A stretch of 64,000 nt of DNA, taken from positions 386,234 to 450,233 of the forward strand of contig NZ_KQ947393.1 of the NCBI RefSeq assembly GCF_001484965.1, read 5' to 3'. Below are positions 27,016 through 36,271 of the stretch, one piece after another. Position numbers and translations under genes: made by a program. Within the stretch, counting starts at the first letter, position 1, and each line of letters begins with the position of its first letter. Below the pieces are notes generated by a model. That model searched no databases. It was not told the origin of the DNA and saw only the letters and a program-made list of their open reading frames with translations. The DNA is from Shouchella shacheensis. Its GTDB lineage: Bacteria > Bacillota > Bacilli > Bacillales > Bacillaceae_D.

Positions 27016-27204
27016 TTGGATATTGGAGTGTTTATCCCACTTGGGGGGATGCTGACGGCTGTTATCATTGTCTATATCGTCAACAATTCAAGACAAAAAG
27101 AACTGGAAATGCGCCAGGGGATGGGGCCTGATATGGATGACTTGAACGAAAAAATGGATAAAATCTTAGCGAAGTTGGAGGATTTGGAAAAACGAAAACC
27201 GTAG
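27016..27204 (+). CDS. small membrane protein with cytoplasmic coiled coil
   Basis: A protein of 62 residues: one membrane helix (about 3-24, IGVFIPLGGMLTAVIIVYIV) then a charged coiled coil (MDDLNEKMDKILAKLEDLEKRK). The family is not known to me; the layout resembles PspB-like or DUF4083-like small membrane proteins. The TTG start is 7 nt after AAAGGAGG. Single-gene unit, divergent from spoVR, with its own terminator. Confidence 0.75.
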   Translation: MDIGVFIPLGGMLTAVIIVYIVNNSRQKELEMRQGMGPDMDDLNEKMDKILAKLEDLEKRKP

Positions 27205-27213
27205 GCGGCGGAC

Positions 27214-27246
27214 AGAAAGCGGCATTAAGCGTCCGCTTTCTTTTTT
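27214..27246 (+). terminator. intrinsic terminator of the 27016 gene
   Basis: AGAAAGCGG pairs with CCGCTTTCT, followed by T6. The loop contains the stop codon of the convergent EamA gene. Confidence 0.85.
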
Positions 27247-28148
27247 ATACCGCCACTCATGCGCTCCCGCTCTATTTTCGTCCGCTTTTGCACGAGAACC
27301 ACCGCGAAAAGGACGAGACCAACGCCAAGCCCTTGCCAAAGGGTTAATGCTTCGCCAACGAGAAGGACGCTAACCAATACTGCAACAACAGGCTCAATCG
27401 TAGCGATGATCGAAGCCTTGCTGGATTCTACGTACTGCAGTCCTTTCGTATAAAGCAAAAACGCCAGTGTTGTCGAGAAAAAACCTAACCCCAGTACGTA
27501 CAGCCACACCTGCCCATTCCCTAGAAGATGAGGCACATGCCAAAGCCCGCTAAAAGGGGCAATCGCCACTGCTGCAAAGACAAACGTATACGTACTCACA
27601 GTCATCGCTTCATACTTCGCGAGCGCAAACTTCCCGAAGATGCTGTACAGTGCGTAAAAAAAGCCTGAGCCTATGCCTAACAACAAGCCAGTAAGTGAGA
27701 TGGCTTCGGTGCCTGTTGGCAGTAAACCAACCACGAGCGCACAGCCGATGAGTGTGAAAAAGAGCGCCACCCCCTTTTCCTTCGTGATCCACTCTTTAAA
27801 AAACACTCTGGAAAGAACGAGAACAAACATCGGGGCTGTATACAAAAGGGTCGTCGCGACGGAGATGGTTGTCATCTCAATCGCCTGAAACAAAAACCAG
27901 TTAAAAAACAGGATGCTGACAATCCCTGTACCAATAAAATACCGACCATCCGCCAGGCGAATGACGAGTTTTCGTTTGTCTTTCAGGAACACAAAGCCTA
28001 CGAGAAATATAGCTGCACATGTGACGCGCAGTGTCACCACATGTACCGGTTCAAACCCAAGTTCATAAAGCCTCGTAACAAACAGACCGATAATGCCCCA
28101 GAGCGCCGCCCCAAGTGCGATTGATAAATATGCGCTACTTTTGCTCAT
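27225..28148 (-). CDS. EamA/DMT family transporter
   Basis: Ten-helix membrane protein of 307 residues made of two EamA repeats (about 5-140 and 150-290); GAALWGIIGLF near the start and SIIATIEPVVAVLVS near the end are typical. Such proteins export amino acids or metabolites, or move nucleotide sugars; the substrate cannot be assigned. ATG preceded by ggagggatgg. Confidence 0.86.
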   Translation of the reverse strand: MSKSSAYLSIALGAALWGIIGLFVTRLYELGFEPVHVVTLRVTCAAIFLVGFVFLKDKRKLVIRLADGRYFIGTGIVSILFFNWFLFQAIEMTTISVATTLLYTAPMFVLVLSRVFFKEWITKEKGVALFFTLIGCALVVGLLPTGTEAISLTGLLLGIGSGFFYALYSIFGKFALAKYEAMTVSTYTFVFAAVAIAPFSGLWHVPHLLGNGQVWLYVLGLGFFSTTLAFLLYTKGLQYVESSKASIIATIEPVVAVLVSVLLVGEALTLWQGLGVGLVLFAVVLVQKRTKIERERMSGGIKKKADA

Positions 28149-28168
28149 CCCATCCCTCCATTGCTAGC

Positions 28169-28204
28169 GAAAAAGCACATCTCTGTGCAGGATGTGCTTT
28201 TTCG
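28169..28204 (-). terminator. intrinsic terminator of pgcA
   Basis: Perfect 14-bp stem CGAAAAAGCACATC / GATGTGCTTTTTCG between the pgcA stop and the EamA start. Confidence 0.85.
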
Positions 28205-28232
28205 TCTTTGCCTCTATTGCTTTCGTCAGAAT

Positions 28233-29969
28233 TTAAATATACGCGTTCATGTAGCTCATCACGGATTTTTGCAAGGAAGCGAGCTTCTCGACACTGTCGG
28301 TCTCACTCTCACCAACAACGCCAAAGTAGAATTTCACTTTCGGCTCTGTTCCAGAAGGGCGTACACAGAACCAGGAGCCATCGTTCAGCTTATATTTCAA
28401 CACATTGGAAGCAGGCAAAGCAAGTGACTCTGATTTCCCTTTTGCAAGCCATGTTCTTGTTCGCGCATCGTAATCCTCCACAGAAGCAACCGTTGTTCCG
28501 TTCATTTTAGTTGGAGGTTCGTGGCGTAAGGAGGAGAGAATGCTAGCAATTTTCTCCGCACCTTCTTTGCCCTTAAGCGTTAGCGATTCTAACCCTTCAC
28601 GGTAGAAACCGTATTTGCGAAAGACCTGCTGCAAGCCTTGATAGACCGTCATGCCTTGCTTTTTATAGTGCAGGGCTACTTCCGCTGCCAAAAGACATGC
28701 TTGGACGGCGTCCTTGTCTCGCACGAAATCACCGATCAGATAGCCGTAGCTTTCTTCATAGCCAAACAGAAATCTATGCTCGCCGCTCTTCTCGTATTGC
28801 CCCATTTTTTCACCGATGAATTTGAACCCCGTCAGTGTGTCCACCGTCGTCAACCCATAAGCGTCCGCAATGTTACGCCCGATCTCGGAAGTAACGATCG
28901 TTTTCAGAACGACCCCATTCTCCGGCAGGGTATCTTGCTCTTTTTTCTGCTCAAGCAAGTAATCAAGCAACAACGCGCCTGTCTGATTGCCGGTGAGAAC
29001 AACATATTCGTCCTGTTCATTTTTAACCGCAAGTCCTACTCGGTCGGCATCCGGGTCTGTGGCAAGCAAAAGGTCCGCTTGCTCTTCGTTTCCGTATTGA
29101 ATGGCGAGCTCAAAGGCCGCATGCTCCTCTGGGTTCGGGGAGGAGACGGTCGAAAATTCCGGATCGGGAAGCTCCTGTTCAGGCACGACGGTAACATGCG
29201 AAAATCCACTTTCTTCAAGAACACGACGAGTTAAAATATTGGCTGTTCCGTGGAGAGGGGTAAAAACAATCTTGACGTCGCCGCCCTGCTCCTTTGCAAG
29301 TTTTGGCTGCATGAGAATCGACTGCAGCTGTTCATTGTAGGCATCATCCACATCTGTGGAGATCACCTGGTAGAGCTGCTTTGCCTTTAGCTCTGTTTCG
29401 TCGGCCACTTCAATCGTAAGCTCATCTTCAATCCCTTCAACAAAAGTGACAAGCTCCTCTGCAGGCTCCGGCGGAAACTGCCCACCATCTGCACCATACA
29501 CTTTAAATCCATTGTACTCAGGGGGATTGTGAGAAGCTGTGATCACAATTCCTGCTTCTGCCTGAAGGTAACGAACAGCAAACGAAAGCTCTGGGGTTGG
29601 ACGGAGATCGTGGAAAACATAGCATTTAATGCCATGAGCACCGAGTGTTCGCGCCGCCTCATGCGCGAACTGTGGCGACTTGTGGCGAGAATCGAAAGCG
29701 ATCACGACACCGCGAGACTTGGCAACCTCGCCTCTCTTCTCAATGAACTGCGCCAGGCCTTCCGCTGCTTTCCGCACCGTGTATGTATTCATGCGATTCG
29801 GCCCAGGACCAATCTCTCCGCGCATGCCTCCTGTGCCAAAGGCAAGCGTTCGGTAAAAACAGTCCGCAAGCTCCTCTTCTTTCTCAAGCATCTCATTGAG
29901 CTGTTTTCGTACATCCTTCTCAAGGGCGCTGAACGAGTTCCAGCGTTTCACTTCTTCTGCTACATTCAA
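28233..29969 (-). CDS. pgcA: alpha-phosphoglucomutase PgcA
   Basis: Phosphohexomutase interconverting glucose 1- and 6-phosphate, the branch to UDP-glucose, teichoic acid and glycolipid anchors. Catalytic serine in [13 protein letters not shown] (about S146), metal loop [12 protein letters not shown], sugar loop GYEESYGY, phosphate loop [13 protein letters not shown]. Start: the frame is open to a TTG at 29996 with no RBS. A TTG at 29969 lies 9 nt after GATGAGGAG and gives 578 residues with an N-terminus that lines up with B. subtilis PgcA as I recall it, so it is preferred. Confidence 0.93.
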   Translation of the reverse strand: MNVAEEVKRWNSFSALEKDVRKQLNEMLEKEEELADCFYRTLAFGTGGMRGEIGPGPNRMNTYTVRKAAEGLAQFIEKRGEVAKSRGVVIAFDSRHKSPQFAHEAARTLGAHGIKCYVFHDLRPTPELSFAVRYLQAEAGIVITASHNPPEYNGFKVYGADGGQFPPEPAEELVTFVEGIEDELTIEVADETELKAKQLYQVISTDVDDAYNEQLQSILMQPKLAKEQGGDVKIVFTPLHGTANILTRRVLEESGFSHVTVVPEQELPDPEFSTVSSPNPEEHAAFELAIQYGNEEQADLLLATDPDADRVGLAVKNEQDEYVVLTGNQTGALLLDYLLEQKKEQDTLPENGVVLKTIVTSEIGRNIADAYGLTTVDTLTGFKFIGEKMGQYEKSGEHRFLFGYEESYGYLIGDFVRDKDAVQACLLAAEVALHYKKQGMTVYQGLQQVFRKYGFYREGLESLTLKGKEGAEKIASILSSLRHEPPTKMNGTTVASVEDYDARTRTWLAKGKSESLALPASNVLKYKLNDGSWFCVRPSGTEPKVKFYFGVVGESETDSVEKLASLQKSVMSYMNAYI

Positions 29970-30078
29970 TCCGGACAACTCCTCATCAAAAAACAATTGG
30001 TTTACCGTCTTTATTTTACACGGGTCCTTGCTGGTTTGACTAGGCTCACTTCTGAGGGGTCACCGTTAAGAAGTTGTA

Positions 30079-30816
30079 TTAGTGCCTACTTTCTGTTGGA
30101 AATGGATGTACGGGACACGGCTCGCCTAGTTTAATGCCAGCAGTGCTTAGCTCAGTCCTACGCCCAAACAGTAGGACGCCTCCTTCCTTTGCTTCCCGCA
30201 AACGCGCAGCAAAAATAGGATCAATGTCTGCCGCTGGCTCAATGCTTGTACTATCAGAGCGCTGGGCGACAAATAAGATCGCCGTCCTCCACTCTCCGTT
30301 TTTAGCAAGAGCGGTTAATTCCTCCACATGCTTGGTGCCTCTTGCCGTCACGGCATCTGGAAAACGCCCTTTGCCATTTTCGGCAAGCGTTACACTTTTC
30401 ACTTCAAGAAGCATCTGTTCACTTAATGTCTCGTGTTTCATCAAAAAATCAAAACGAGAAGCGCCTACCTTATATTCTCTACGAACGAGGCGCCAGTCCT
30501 TGAATTCGTTCAACACCCGCTCCTTTAATGCCTGTCCGACTAGGTGGTTAGCAAGCGTTGTCTGCAGTGAAACAAGGGGTTTTTCGTCCTCTGTCTCACA
30601 CAGAACAGCCGTCCACCGGGTCTTTCGATTGGAGTCTGATGCAGGTTCAAGCCAAAGGGATCTACCTGGGGTCAGCAGCTCTTTCAGTCTTCCAGGGTCA
30701 GGCAAATGGGCTCGAGTGATTTCCCCTGTCTGAAGCTGAACATGCAGAATGAAACGATTTGGTCTTTCTATGAATCTCGCTTTTTCAAGCCCTCGGTTAA
30801 ACGGTAGCCATGTCAC
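30079..30816 (-). CDS. sfsA: SfsA family DNA/RNA nuclease
   Basis: SfsA protein of 245 residues: OB-like N-terminus (FIERPNRFILHVQLQTGEITRAHLPDPGRLKELL) and a nuclease-like core (RFDFLMKHETLSEQMLLEVKSVTL, FPDAVTARGTKHVEEL). First described as a sugar-fermentation stimulator in E. coli; later work on relatives points to nuclease activity. GTG at 30816 is preferred since it sits 6 nt after AGGAGG; the frame opens at 30831 inside that RBS. It closely follows the FixH-like gene. Confidence 0.9.
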   Translation of the reverse strand: MTWLPFNRGLEKARFIERPNRFILHVQLQTGEITRAHLPDPGRLKELLTPGRSLWLEPASDSNRKTRWTAVLCETEDEKPLVSLQTTLANHLVGQALKERVLNEFKDWRLVRREYKVGASRFDFLMKHETLSEQMLLEVKSVTLAENGKGRFPDAVTARGTKHVEELTALAKNGEWRTAILFVAQRSDSTSIEPAADIDPIFAARLREAKEGGVLLFGRRTELSTAGIKLGEPCPVHPFPTESRH

Positions 30817-30827
30817 AGTGCTCCTCC

Positions 30828-31325
30828 TCAATTCTTATTCTCTATTAATCCCTGAACATTGCTAGGCAGCGGTTGATCGTGAGTAAAGGAATCATCCGGG
30901 TCCACTTGGCTCTCCCCCACGACGTCGCCGTCTACTTGGAGAAAAAATTGATTGTAATAGATTTCTCCTCTTCTTTCGGCCTCCACCATTGCGACCCAAG
31001 TACCCGGCACTGAAAAAAGCACTTCAACTTCATAGAGGCCACCTTCCACATGATGCATGACTTTCTCCATATTATGAACGGTCCCTGGCTGGTCAAACGT
31101 CACGCGAACATTGGCGTCCGTGAGCGAATACTGAAATTCATCCTCTAAAAAAAGTTGAACTGTCGCCCTCTGACCAGTGACAATCTCCTCCTCCACAGGG
31201 TGCAGGGACCAGTCCGAGCGAACCGTCGGCTGAGATGCTACGAGTACTACCACAATCGAAAGGATAACCAAGAAAAAAAGCCCATAAAGAGTCGTCTCTA
31301 GCGACGTAGCACCTTGCGTTTGCAC
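30828..31325 (-). CDS. membrane-anchored YtkA/FixH-like protein
   Basis: A protein of 165 residues: one N-terminal membrane helix (TTLYGLFFLVILSIVVVLVAS) and an exported immunoglobulin-like domain (GQRATVQLFLEDE, VRVTFDQPGTVHNMEKVMHHVEGGLYEVEVLFSVPGTW) resembling YtkA/FixH copper- or respiration-linked domains. No metal-binding role is proven; a Met/His group (HNMEKVMHH) is visible. Start: GTG at 31325, 9 nt after AAAGGAGG; the upstream frame to 31397 lacks a ribosome binding site. Probably co-transcribed with sfsA. Confidence 0.72.
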   Translation of the reverse strand: MQTQGATSLETTLYGLFFLVILSIVVVLVASQPTVRSDWSLHPVEEEIVTGQRATVQLFLEDEFQYSLTDANVRVTFDQPGTVHNMEKVMHHVEGGLYEVEVLFSVPGTWVAMVEAERRGEIYYNQFFLQVDGDVVGESQVDPDDSFTHDQPLPSNVQGLIENKN

Positions 31326-31426
31326 GGGCGTTCGCCTCCTTTTTCTCCACAGTCTCGCCAACTCATCCTTTTTTAAACAAAAGTGTTCGCACTGCATAAG
31401 CCGGCTCGGGAGGAGGCGACAACAGC

Positions 31427-31671
31427 GAAAAGCGCAGGCGCCCTGCTCACGAGCGACAAGTTCTGGAGCGACGGCAGATCAAGTCCGAACTTGACTTGAA
31501 CTGGCGGCGTGAAGAAACCTCGAGCGAGTGGGCGCCGGAGCTAGACAACACCGAAAAGCAGAGGCGGGTTGGTCAGGAGCGTGAATTTTGGAAGGCCTGG
31601 ACTCGAAATCCTGGGTTTGGATTTCGGGCCAGGACTGAAAAATCTCGACGCTTCTACCCGCCGGAGCTAGA
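31427..31671 (+). repeat. tandem palindromic repeats B then A (locus 6)
   Basis: Type B 31427-31545 (core acgagcgacaagttctggag) and type A 31553-31671, separated by the linker caacacc. The end (ccggagctaga) is 4-5 nt from the A-run of the yhcX terminator. Confidence 0.9.
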
Positions 31672-31675
31672 CAAC

Positions 31676-31706
31676 AAAAGGACCTGAGGAAACACCCTTC
31701 AGGTCC
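31676..31706 (-). terminator. intrinsic terminator of yhcX
   Basis: GGACCTGA pairs with TCAGGTCC around an 11-nt loop; T4 follows on the minus strand. Confidence 0.8.
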
Positions 31707-31718
31707 ACAATCATTTAT

Positions 31719-33257
31719 TCATTGCTTGTATACGACATGGTAGACGTCAAAACGCCGATCGCGCAACTGATTGACGCTTCCGGAACGGCGGTGACGGCGC
31801 AAAATTTCCAAGTCCACATCACCAACGACGACGGTTTCAATGTTCGGGTTGCATTCACCAACAATGCCGTCACGCGGAAACGTGAAGTCGGAAGGCGTAA
31901 AGATGCCTGATTGCGCGTACTGGATATCCATGTTTGCTACATCGGATAAGTTTCCGACCGTTCCGGAAATCACCGTGTAGATTTGATTTTCAATCGCTCT
32001 TGCCTGCGAACAGTAGCGCACACGCAAATACCCTTGGCGATCATCAGTACAAAACGGCGAAAAGATGATGTTCGCACCTTTGTCCGTGGCAATTCGGCCG
32101 AGCTCTGGAAACTCAATGTCGTAACAAATTTGAATGGCAATCTTGCCACAATCGGTATCAAAGACCTTCACTTCATCGCCAGCAGAAATGCCCCAGAAAA
32201 TACGCTCGTTTGGCGTAATGTGGAGCTTATACTGTTTTTCAATCGTTCCGTCACGGCGGAAGAGGTAGCTGATGTTGTAAATCTTGCCTTCCTCTTCAAC
32301 ATAATGAGAACCTCCAATAATGTTCACGTTATAACGAACGGCAAGCGTTGTAAACAGTTCAATATAGTCCTCCGTGAACTCGGTCAGACGGCGAATCGCT
32401 CGACTCGGGCTCTTCTCTGGTAAGAACGAAAGCAGCTGCAGCGTGAATATCTCTGGAAATACGGCAAAATCAGACTGATAGCTTGCGGCAACATCGGTAT
32501 AATATTCGCATTGAACCGCAAAGTCTTCAAAGGAAGAGATTTTCTTCATTTCATACTGAATCGTTGTAATCCGCACCGGGAACGAGGTTTTGAAACGCCG
32601 CTTGCTAGTGGATGGCTGATAGTCAATATTGTTCCACTCCATCAGCGACGCATAGCGCATGGAAGCCTTGTCGTCATCCAGATAATTGGAATTCACTCGC
32701 TTTAAGGTGAAGCCGTTGATCACTTGAAACGTTAGAACAGGATCATATAAATTATGCATCGTTACTTCGTCTACATATTGCCGAGGGGTAAGCTTATCGG
32801 CGTGCTTATAATAGTTTGGGATACGACCACCGATGATGATGCTTTTTAAATTCTTTTCGCGGGCGAGTTCCTTTCTTGCTTCGTAAAGGCGACGGCCAAT
32901 TTTCATTCGTCGGTAGTCGGGATGAACCATCACTTCAATCCCGTAGAGGTTATACCCCTCAGAGTCATGATTGGTGATATAGCCTTCGTCGGTAATTTCA
33001 TCCCACGTATGCTGATCATCATACTCATCAAAATTAATAATCAAACTGGAGCACGAGCCAATCACTTTTCCATCCACTTCTACACAGAACTGGCCTTCAG
33101 GAAAAATGGAAATGTGACTCTTTAGCTGATCATAGCGCCAAGCCTCCATGTTCTTAAAACAGAGCGTCGACAGCTCCATGATGTCATGTATATCTTTCTC
33201 TTCGATATTTCGAAGGATAATTTTCTTCTCAAACTTGGAAACATCAATTTCTTTCAC
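31719..33257 (-). CDS. yhcX: GNAT acetyltransferase fused to nitrilase-superfamily amidohydrolase (YhcX-like)
   Basis: Two-domain protein of 512 residues. The N-half (about 10-210) is a GNAT fold with VHPDYRRMKIGRRLYEARKELA as the acetyl-CoA loop. The C-half (about 225-505) is a carbon-nitrogen hydrolase with Glu in DFAVFPEIFT, Lys in IEKQYKLHITPNE and Cys in IQICYDIEFPE. Length and architecture match YhcX of B. subtilis; substrate unknown. Start: GTG at 33257, 6 nt after AAGGGGTG; the open frame to 33326 has no ribosome binding site. Confidence 0.87.
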   Translation of the reverse strand: MKEIDVSKFEKKIILRNIEEKDIHDIMELSTLCFKNMEAWRYDQLKSHISIFPEGQFCVEVDGKVIGSCSSLIINFDEYDDQHTWDEITDEGYITNHDSEGYNLYGIEVMVHPDYRRMKIGRRLYEARKELAREKNLKSIIIGGRIPNYYKHADKLTPRQYVDEVTMHNLYDPVLTFQVINGFTLKRVNSNYLDDDKASMRYASLMEWNNIDYQPSTSKRRFKTSFPVRITTIQYEMKKISSFEDFAVQCEYYTDVAASYQSDFAVFPEIFTLQLLSFLPEKSPSRAIRRLTEFTEDYIELFTTLAVRYNVNIIGGSHYVEEEGKIYNISYLFRRDGTIEKQYKLHITPNERIFWGISAGDEVKVFDTDCGKIAIQICYDIEFPELGRIATDKGANIIFSPFCTDDRQGYLRVRYCSQARAIENQIYTVISGTVGNLSDVANMDIQYAQSGIFTPSDFTFPRDGIVGECNPNIETVVVGDVDLEILRRHRRSGSVNQLRDRRFDVYHVVYKQ

Positions 33258-33334
33258 GATATTCACCCCTTTTACGCAGATAAGACAGGACATAACGTCC
33301 ACCGCACTTAGCAGAATTCTCACCAAAAGGACTA

Positions 33335-33361
33335 GCGTTTTTTCGCTAATCCCTTTTGTAG
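33335..33361 (-). terminator. terminator-like hairpin after the glycerophosphodiesterase gene
   Basis: On the minus strand GGGATTAGCG, A6, CGCTAGTCC, then TTTTGG. The stem has one or two imperfections. Confidence 0.6.
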
Positions 33362-33470
33362 TTTACCTCTTTTTTGGATGTTTGAATAGTGTTATGAGAC
33401 TTGTAAGAAAAAGTATTTCTCGCCAGTCACGTCCCCTTACGCTCGCTTGATGCCCAGCTACTCTTATAAA

Positions 33471-34202
33471 CTACACTTCCAACTCGGAACGAATCGTCAG
33501 CGCTTTTTGGGGATAATCAGTGAAAATACCGGCACAGCCCCATTGCATATAGCGTTTGAGTTGTGCGGAGTCATTGATAGTGAAAGGACGCAAAAGAACC
33601 CCCTCTGCCATCAACGCTTCGGCCTCTGACTTCAAAAGTGTTGGCACATGAAAGTGCAGCGCTTCAGCCCTAAGCGTCTTCAAATAATTGGAAACGCCAT
33701 ATAAAGCATTCATCGTGAGCGCTGCTGTTTCAATTCGCTCGTCCCACTCCTTCACGGTTTTGATGGTGGGGTGGTCGAAGGAAGACACGACGGTTCTTGG
33801 CAGCACCCCAAACGACTGAAGCATCGGCATGACCACTTCACAAGCAGCGGCCCGGTCGTCCACACCCCCTTTTAACTCAACATTCAGCTTTAAATGCGGT
33901 CTCGTTTGCAGCCATTCCAATAGTTCCTCGAGTAAGGGAATCCGCTCATTTATCCTCGGAAACTTACCTGAAGCCGTAAAGCGCTGCAATTCCCTTGACG
34001 TATAGCTCTTCACCGCACCCTGGCCATTCGTTGTTCGATTGATCGTCAAATCGTGAATAACCACAGGCACTCCGTCTTTAGCAAGCTGAACATCAAACTC
34101 AATGCCGTCCGCACCGACATCGGCGGCCTTTTGAAAAGCCGTCATCGTATTTTCCGGGAACAAGCCAGAGAGTCCTCGGTGAGCATAGATCTCCGTTTTC
34201 AA
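33471..34202 (-). CDS. glycerophosphodiester phosphodiesterase
   Basis: GDPD-family TIM barrel of 243 residues without signal peptide, so cytoplasmic. Catalytic HRG near residue 8-10 (YAHRGLSGLFPENT), metal-binding GIEFDVQLAKDGVPVVIHD, and LNVELK further on. It splits glycerophosphodiesters from phospholipid turnover into glycerol 3-phosphate and an alcohol. TTG start 5-6 nt after gaggaggggt. Confidence 0.9.
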   Translation of the reverse strand: MKTEIYAHRGLSGLFPENTMTAFQKAADVGADGIEFDVQLAKDGVPVVIHDLTINRTTNGQGAVKSYTSRELQRFTASGKFPRINERIPLLEELLEWLQTRPHLKLNVELKGGVDDRAAACEVVMPMLQSFGVLPRTVVSSFDHPTIKTVKEWDERIETAALTMNALYGVSNYLKTLRAEALHFHVPTLLKSEAEALMAEGVLLRPFTINDSAQLKRYMQWGCAGIFTDYPQKALTIRSELEV

Positions 34203-34251
34203 TTAAACCCCTCCTCGTAGCCTACTGAAATCTCTAAGCCCCTTTTGAACT

Positions 34252-34878
34252 CTATGCGATCGATGCGCGAAAACGACCTTTCTCTTCCTCTCCCCAGTAC
34301 AGAACAAAGACGTCTCTGTCCGCGATTTTTCCGACGCCTTCGGGGGTTCCTGTAAAAAGCAGATCTCCTTTTTTTAAACCAAAGGCAGCATCGCATTCCT
34401 TCAAGATCTCTTCAAACGAAAATATCATTTGTGCCGTATGGCCTCTTTGTACCCCGACTCCATTTTTGGTCAACGAGAAGGGAATTTCTTTGCACGCCTC
34501 ACTTCCAGGGAAAGAAAAGAATGGCGTCAGGATCGCTGAATGACGAAAACCTTTCGCGCGCAGCCACGGATGCCCTTTCTCCTTTAGCTTTGACTGCACA
34601 TCTCTTAACGTTAAATCGACCCCAAGCGCCATTTCCGAAATCACATCGGCCAGTGAATCTCCTTCTTCCACATCCTTCCCGATCTTGAGAACAATTTCCA
34701 GCTCGTAATGAATCTCTCCCTTGGTTGCCGGGAACGAAAGCACGCTTCCATCCGCAAGTGCAAGCGCATTTGTCGGCTTCGTAAAAAGCAGTGGTTCACT
34801 CGGTACTTCATTGCCAAGCTCCTCTGCGTGCTTTGCATAGTTTCGACCAATACAGAAAATGTTGCGAATGTCCTCCAT
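34252..34878 (-). CDS. fumarylacetoacetate hydrolase family protein
   Basis: FAH-fold protein of 208 residues. FCIGRNYAKHAEELGNEVP at the N-terminus, metal-binding Glu residues in EIHYELEIVLKIG, and LLFTGTPEGVG at the end match the FAHD1/YcgM group (acylpyruvase or oxaloacetate decarboxylase). Exact substrate unknown. Start: ATG at 34878 after GGGAGG. The frame is open to 35094, but that part lies inside the neighbouring aminotransferase gene and is not real. The start is 10 nt after that gene's stop, so the two form one transcript. Confidence 0.85.
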   Translation of the reverse strand: MEDIRNIFCIGRNYAKHAEELGNEVPSEPLLFTKPTNALALADGSVLSFPATKGEIHYELEIVLKIGKDVEEGDSLADVISEMALGVDLTLRDVQSKLKEKGHPWLRAKGFRHSAILTPFFSFPGSEACKEIPFSLTKNGVGVQRGHTAQMIFSFEEILKECDAAFGLKKGDLLFTGTPEGVGKIADRDVFVLYWGEEEKGRFRASIA

Positions 34879-34888
34879 AGCTGCCTCC

Positions 34889-36061
34889 CTACTCATTCTT
34901 AAACAACCCAAGTTTGCCAACCCGATGCACCGCTTCCACAAGCACGTCCTCTTCTGCCAACAGCCCCAGCCGGACGTACCCTTCCCCGTGTGCACCAAAA
35001 CCGATTCCTGGTGCAGTAACGATATGTGCTTTTTCAAGTAATAGGTCACTAAATGCCTGTGAGTCGTAGCCCTTCGGAACCGGGAACCAGGCAAAAAACG
35101 AGCCTTGAGGTGCCGTTACCTCCCAGCCGATCTCACGCGCTGCTTTCACAAGCGCATCTCTGCGGCTTCTGTACATGTCTACCAAACGGTCGACCGAAGT
35201 CTGCTCTTCATTCAACGCATGAGCCGCAGCCTCTTGTAACCCACCAAAAATGCTGCAATGATAGTGATCCTGAAGCGTTTCAAGCATGTTAACAATTTGC
35301 GCGTTGCCGACAACGAAGCCGACGCGCCAACCAGCCATATTGTAGAGCTTTGACATCGTGAAAAGCTCAACCCCTACTTCCTTCGCTCCTTCTGACTGGA
35401 GGAAGCTCCTCGGCTTCTCATCATACCCAATCGCTCCGTAGGCAAAATCATGAACCACACTGATTTCGTGCTTTGCTGCAAAAGCGACGGTTTTTTCGAA
35501 AAACGATGCATGAGCGCGAACCCCAGTCGGGTTGTTGGGATAGTTGAGAAACATCATTTTAGCGGCTCTTCGTGTAGCGTCGGACAGCTCACGATAATCG
35601 GGTAGAAATTGACACTGTTCTTTCAGCGCCATGGGGTGCATCGTTGCCCCGGCGATAGCGATCCCCGACCAGTAATCTGGATACCCAGGGTCCGGCACAA
35701 GCGCGACCTCCCCTGGACTCAGCAAGCATTGGCACAGCTCAACAATGCCTGTCTTCGTTCCCGGGACAATCGCCACTTCCGTTTTGGGATCAAGCTCGAC
35801 CCCGTACTCTCTTTTGTAATAGCCAGCGACCGCTTCTTTTAAGAAAAGATATCCCGAAAACGGACCGTAGCGATGATACGCTGGGTTCTCAGCTCCTTGT
35901 TTCAATGCGTCAACAATATGGCTTGGGGTTGGCTTGTCATGGTTGCCTTGCCCAAGATTAATCATATCATCGTGTTCGGCGCTCATCTCCTGCGCTTTTT
36001 TCACAAGTGCCGCAAAGAACTGCTTCGGCAGGCGGTCCATCGCTTTTGATTGCTGAATCAT
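34889..36061 (-). CDS. PLP-dependent aminotransferase, MtnE-like
   Basis: Class I aminotransferase of about 390 residues: INLGQGNHDKPTP, VPDPGYPDYWSG, FLNYPNNPTGV, DFAYGAIGYD, and the PLP lysine in FTMSKLYNMAGWRVGF. Long stretches resemble B. subtilis MtnE (YkrV), the last transaminase of methionine salvage (ketomethylthiobutyrate to methionine), as I recall that protein. No other mtn genes are here, so the physiological substrate is open. ATG at 36061 fits the RBS (gaggggga) better than the GTG one codon earlier. Confidence 0.83.
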   Translation of the reverse strand: MIQQSKAMDRLPKQFFAALVKKAQEMSAEHDDMINLGQGNHDKPTPSHIVDALKQGAENPAYHRYGPFSGYLFLKEAVAGYYKREYGVELDPKTEVAIVPGTKTGIVELCQCLLSPGEVALVPDPGYPDYWSGIAIAGATMHPMALKEQCQFLPDYRELSDATRRAAKMMFLNYPNNPTGVRAHASFFEKTVAFAAKHEISVVHDFAYGAIGYDEKPRSFLQSEGAKEVGVELFTMSKLYNMAGWRVGFVVGNAQIVNMLETLQDHYHCSIFGGLQEAAAHALNEEQTSVDRLVDMYRSRRDALVKAAREIGWEVTAPQGSFFAWFPVPKGYDSQAFSDLLLEKAHIVTAPGIGFGAHGEGYVRLGLLAEEDVLVEAVHRVGKLGLFKNE

Positions 36062-36198
36062 CACTTCCCCCTCTTCCTAATCCAACTATGTTTTTTCTTT
36101 TAAAGCCATCGTACCACAATCGTACGAAGTTCAGCAGCAGTGGATGATCACTTGACTTTAATTGATGTATAAATGTTACCACATGACAGACAGCATGA

Positions 36199-36204
36199 TA
36201 TAAT
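36199..36204 (+). promoter_or_regulatory. -10 box upstream of the ykoG-like gene
   Basis: TATAAT about 70 nt upstream of the start codon; the -35 region is weak, suggesting help from an activator. Confidence 0.4.
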
Positions 36205-36271
36205 GCCATCGTGCCACTTGCTTTTTCAGACGTTTTCAAAACTTAAATCTCCCCGTACATAGGAGGGCAAC

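Noticed and set aside
28638-30733. Three plus-strand open frames of about 200 codons each
   Set aside because: They are antisense shadows of pgcA and sfsA, whose motifs are unambiguous.
34879-35094. N-terminal extension of the FAH-family gene
   Set aside because: It overlaps the end of the aminotransferase gene in another frame; an ATG with a good RBS lies at 34878.
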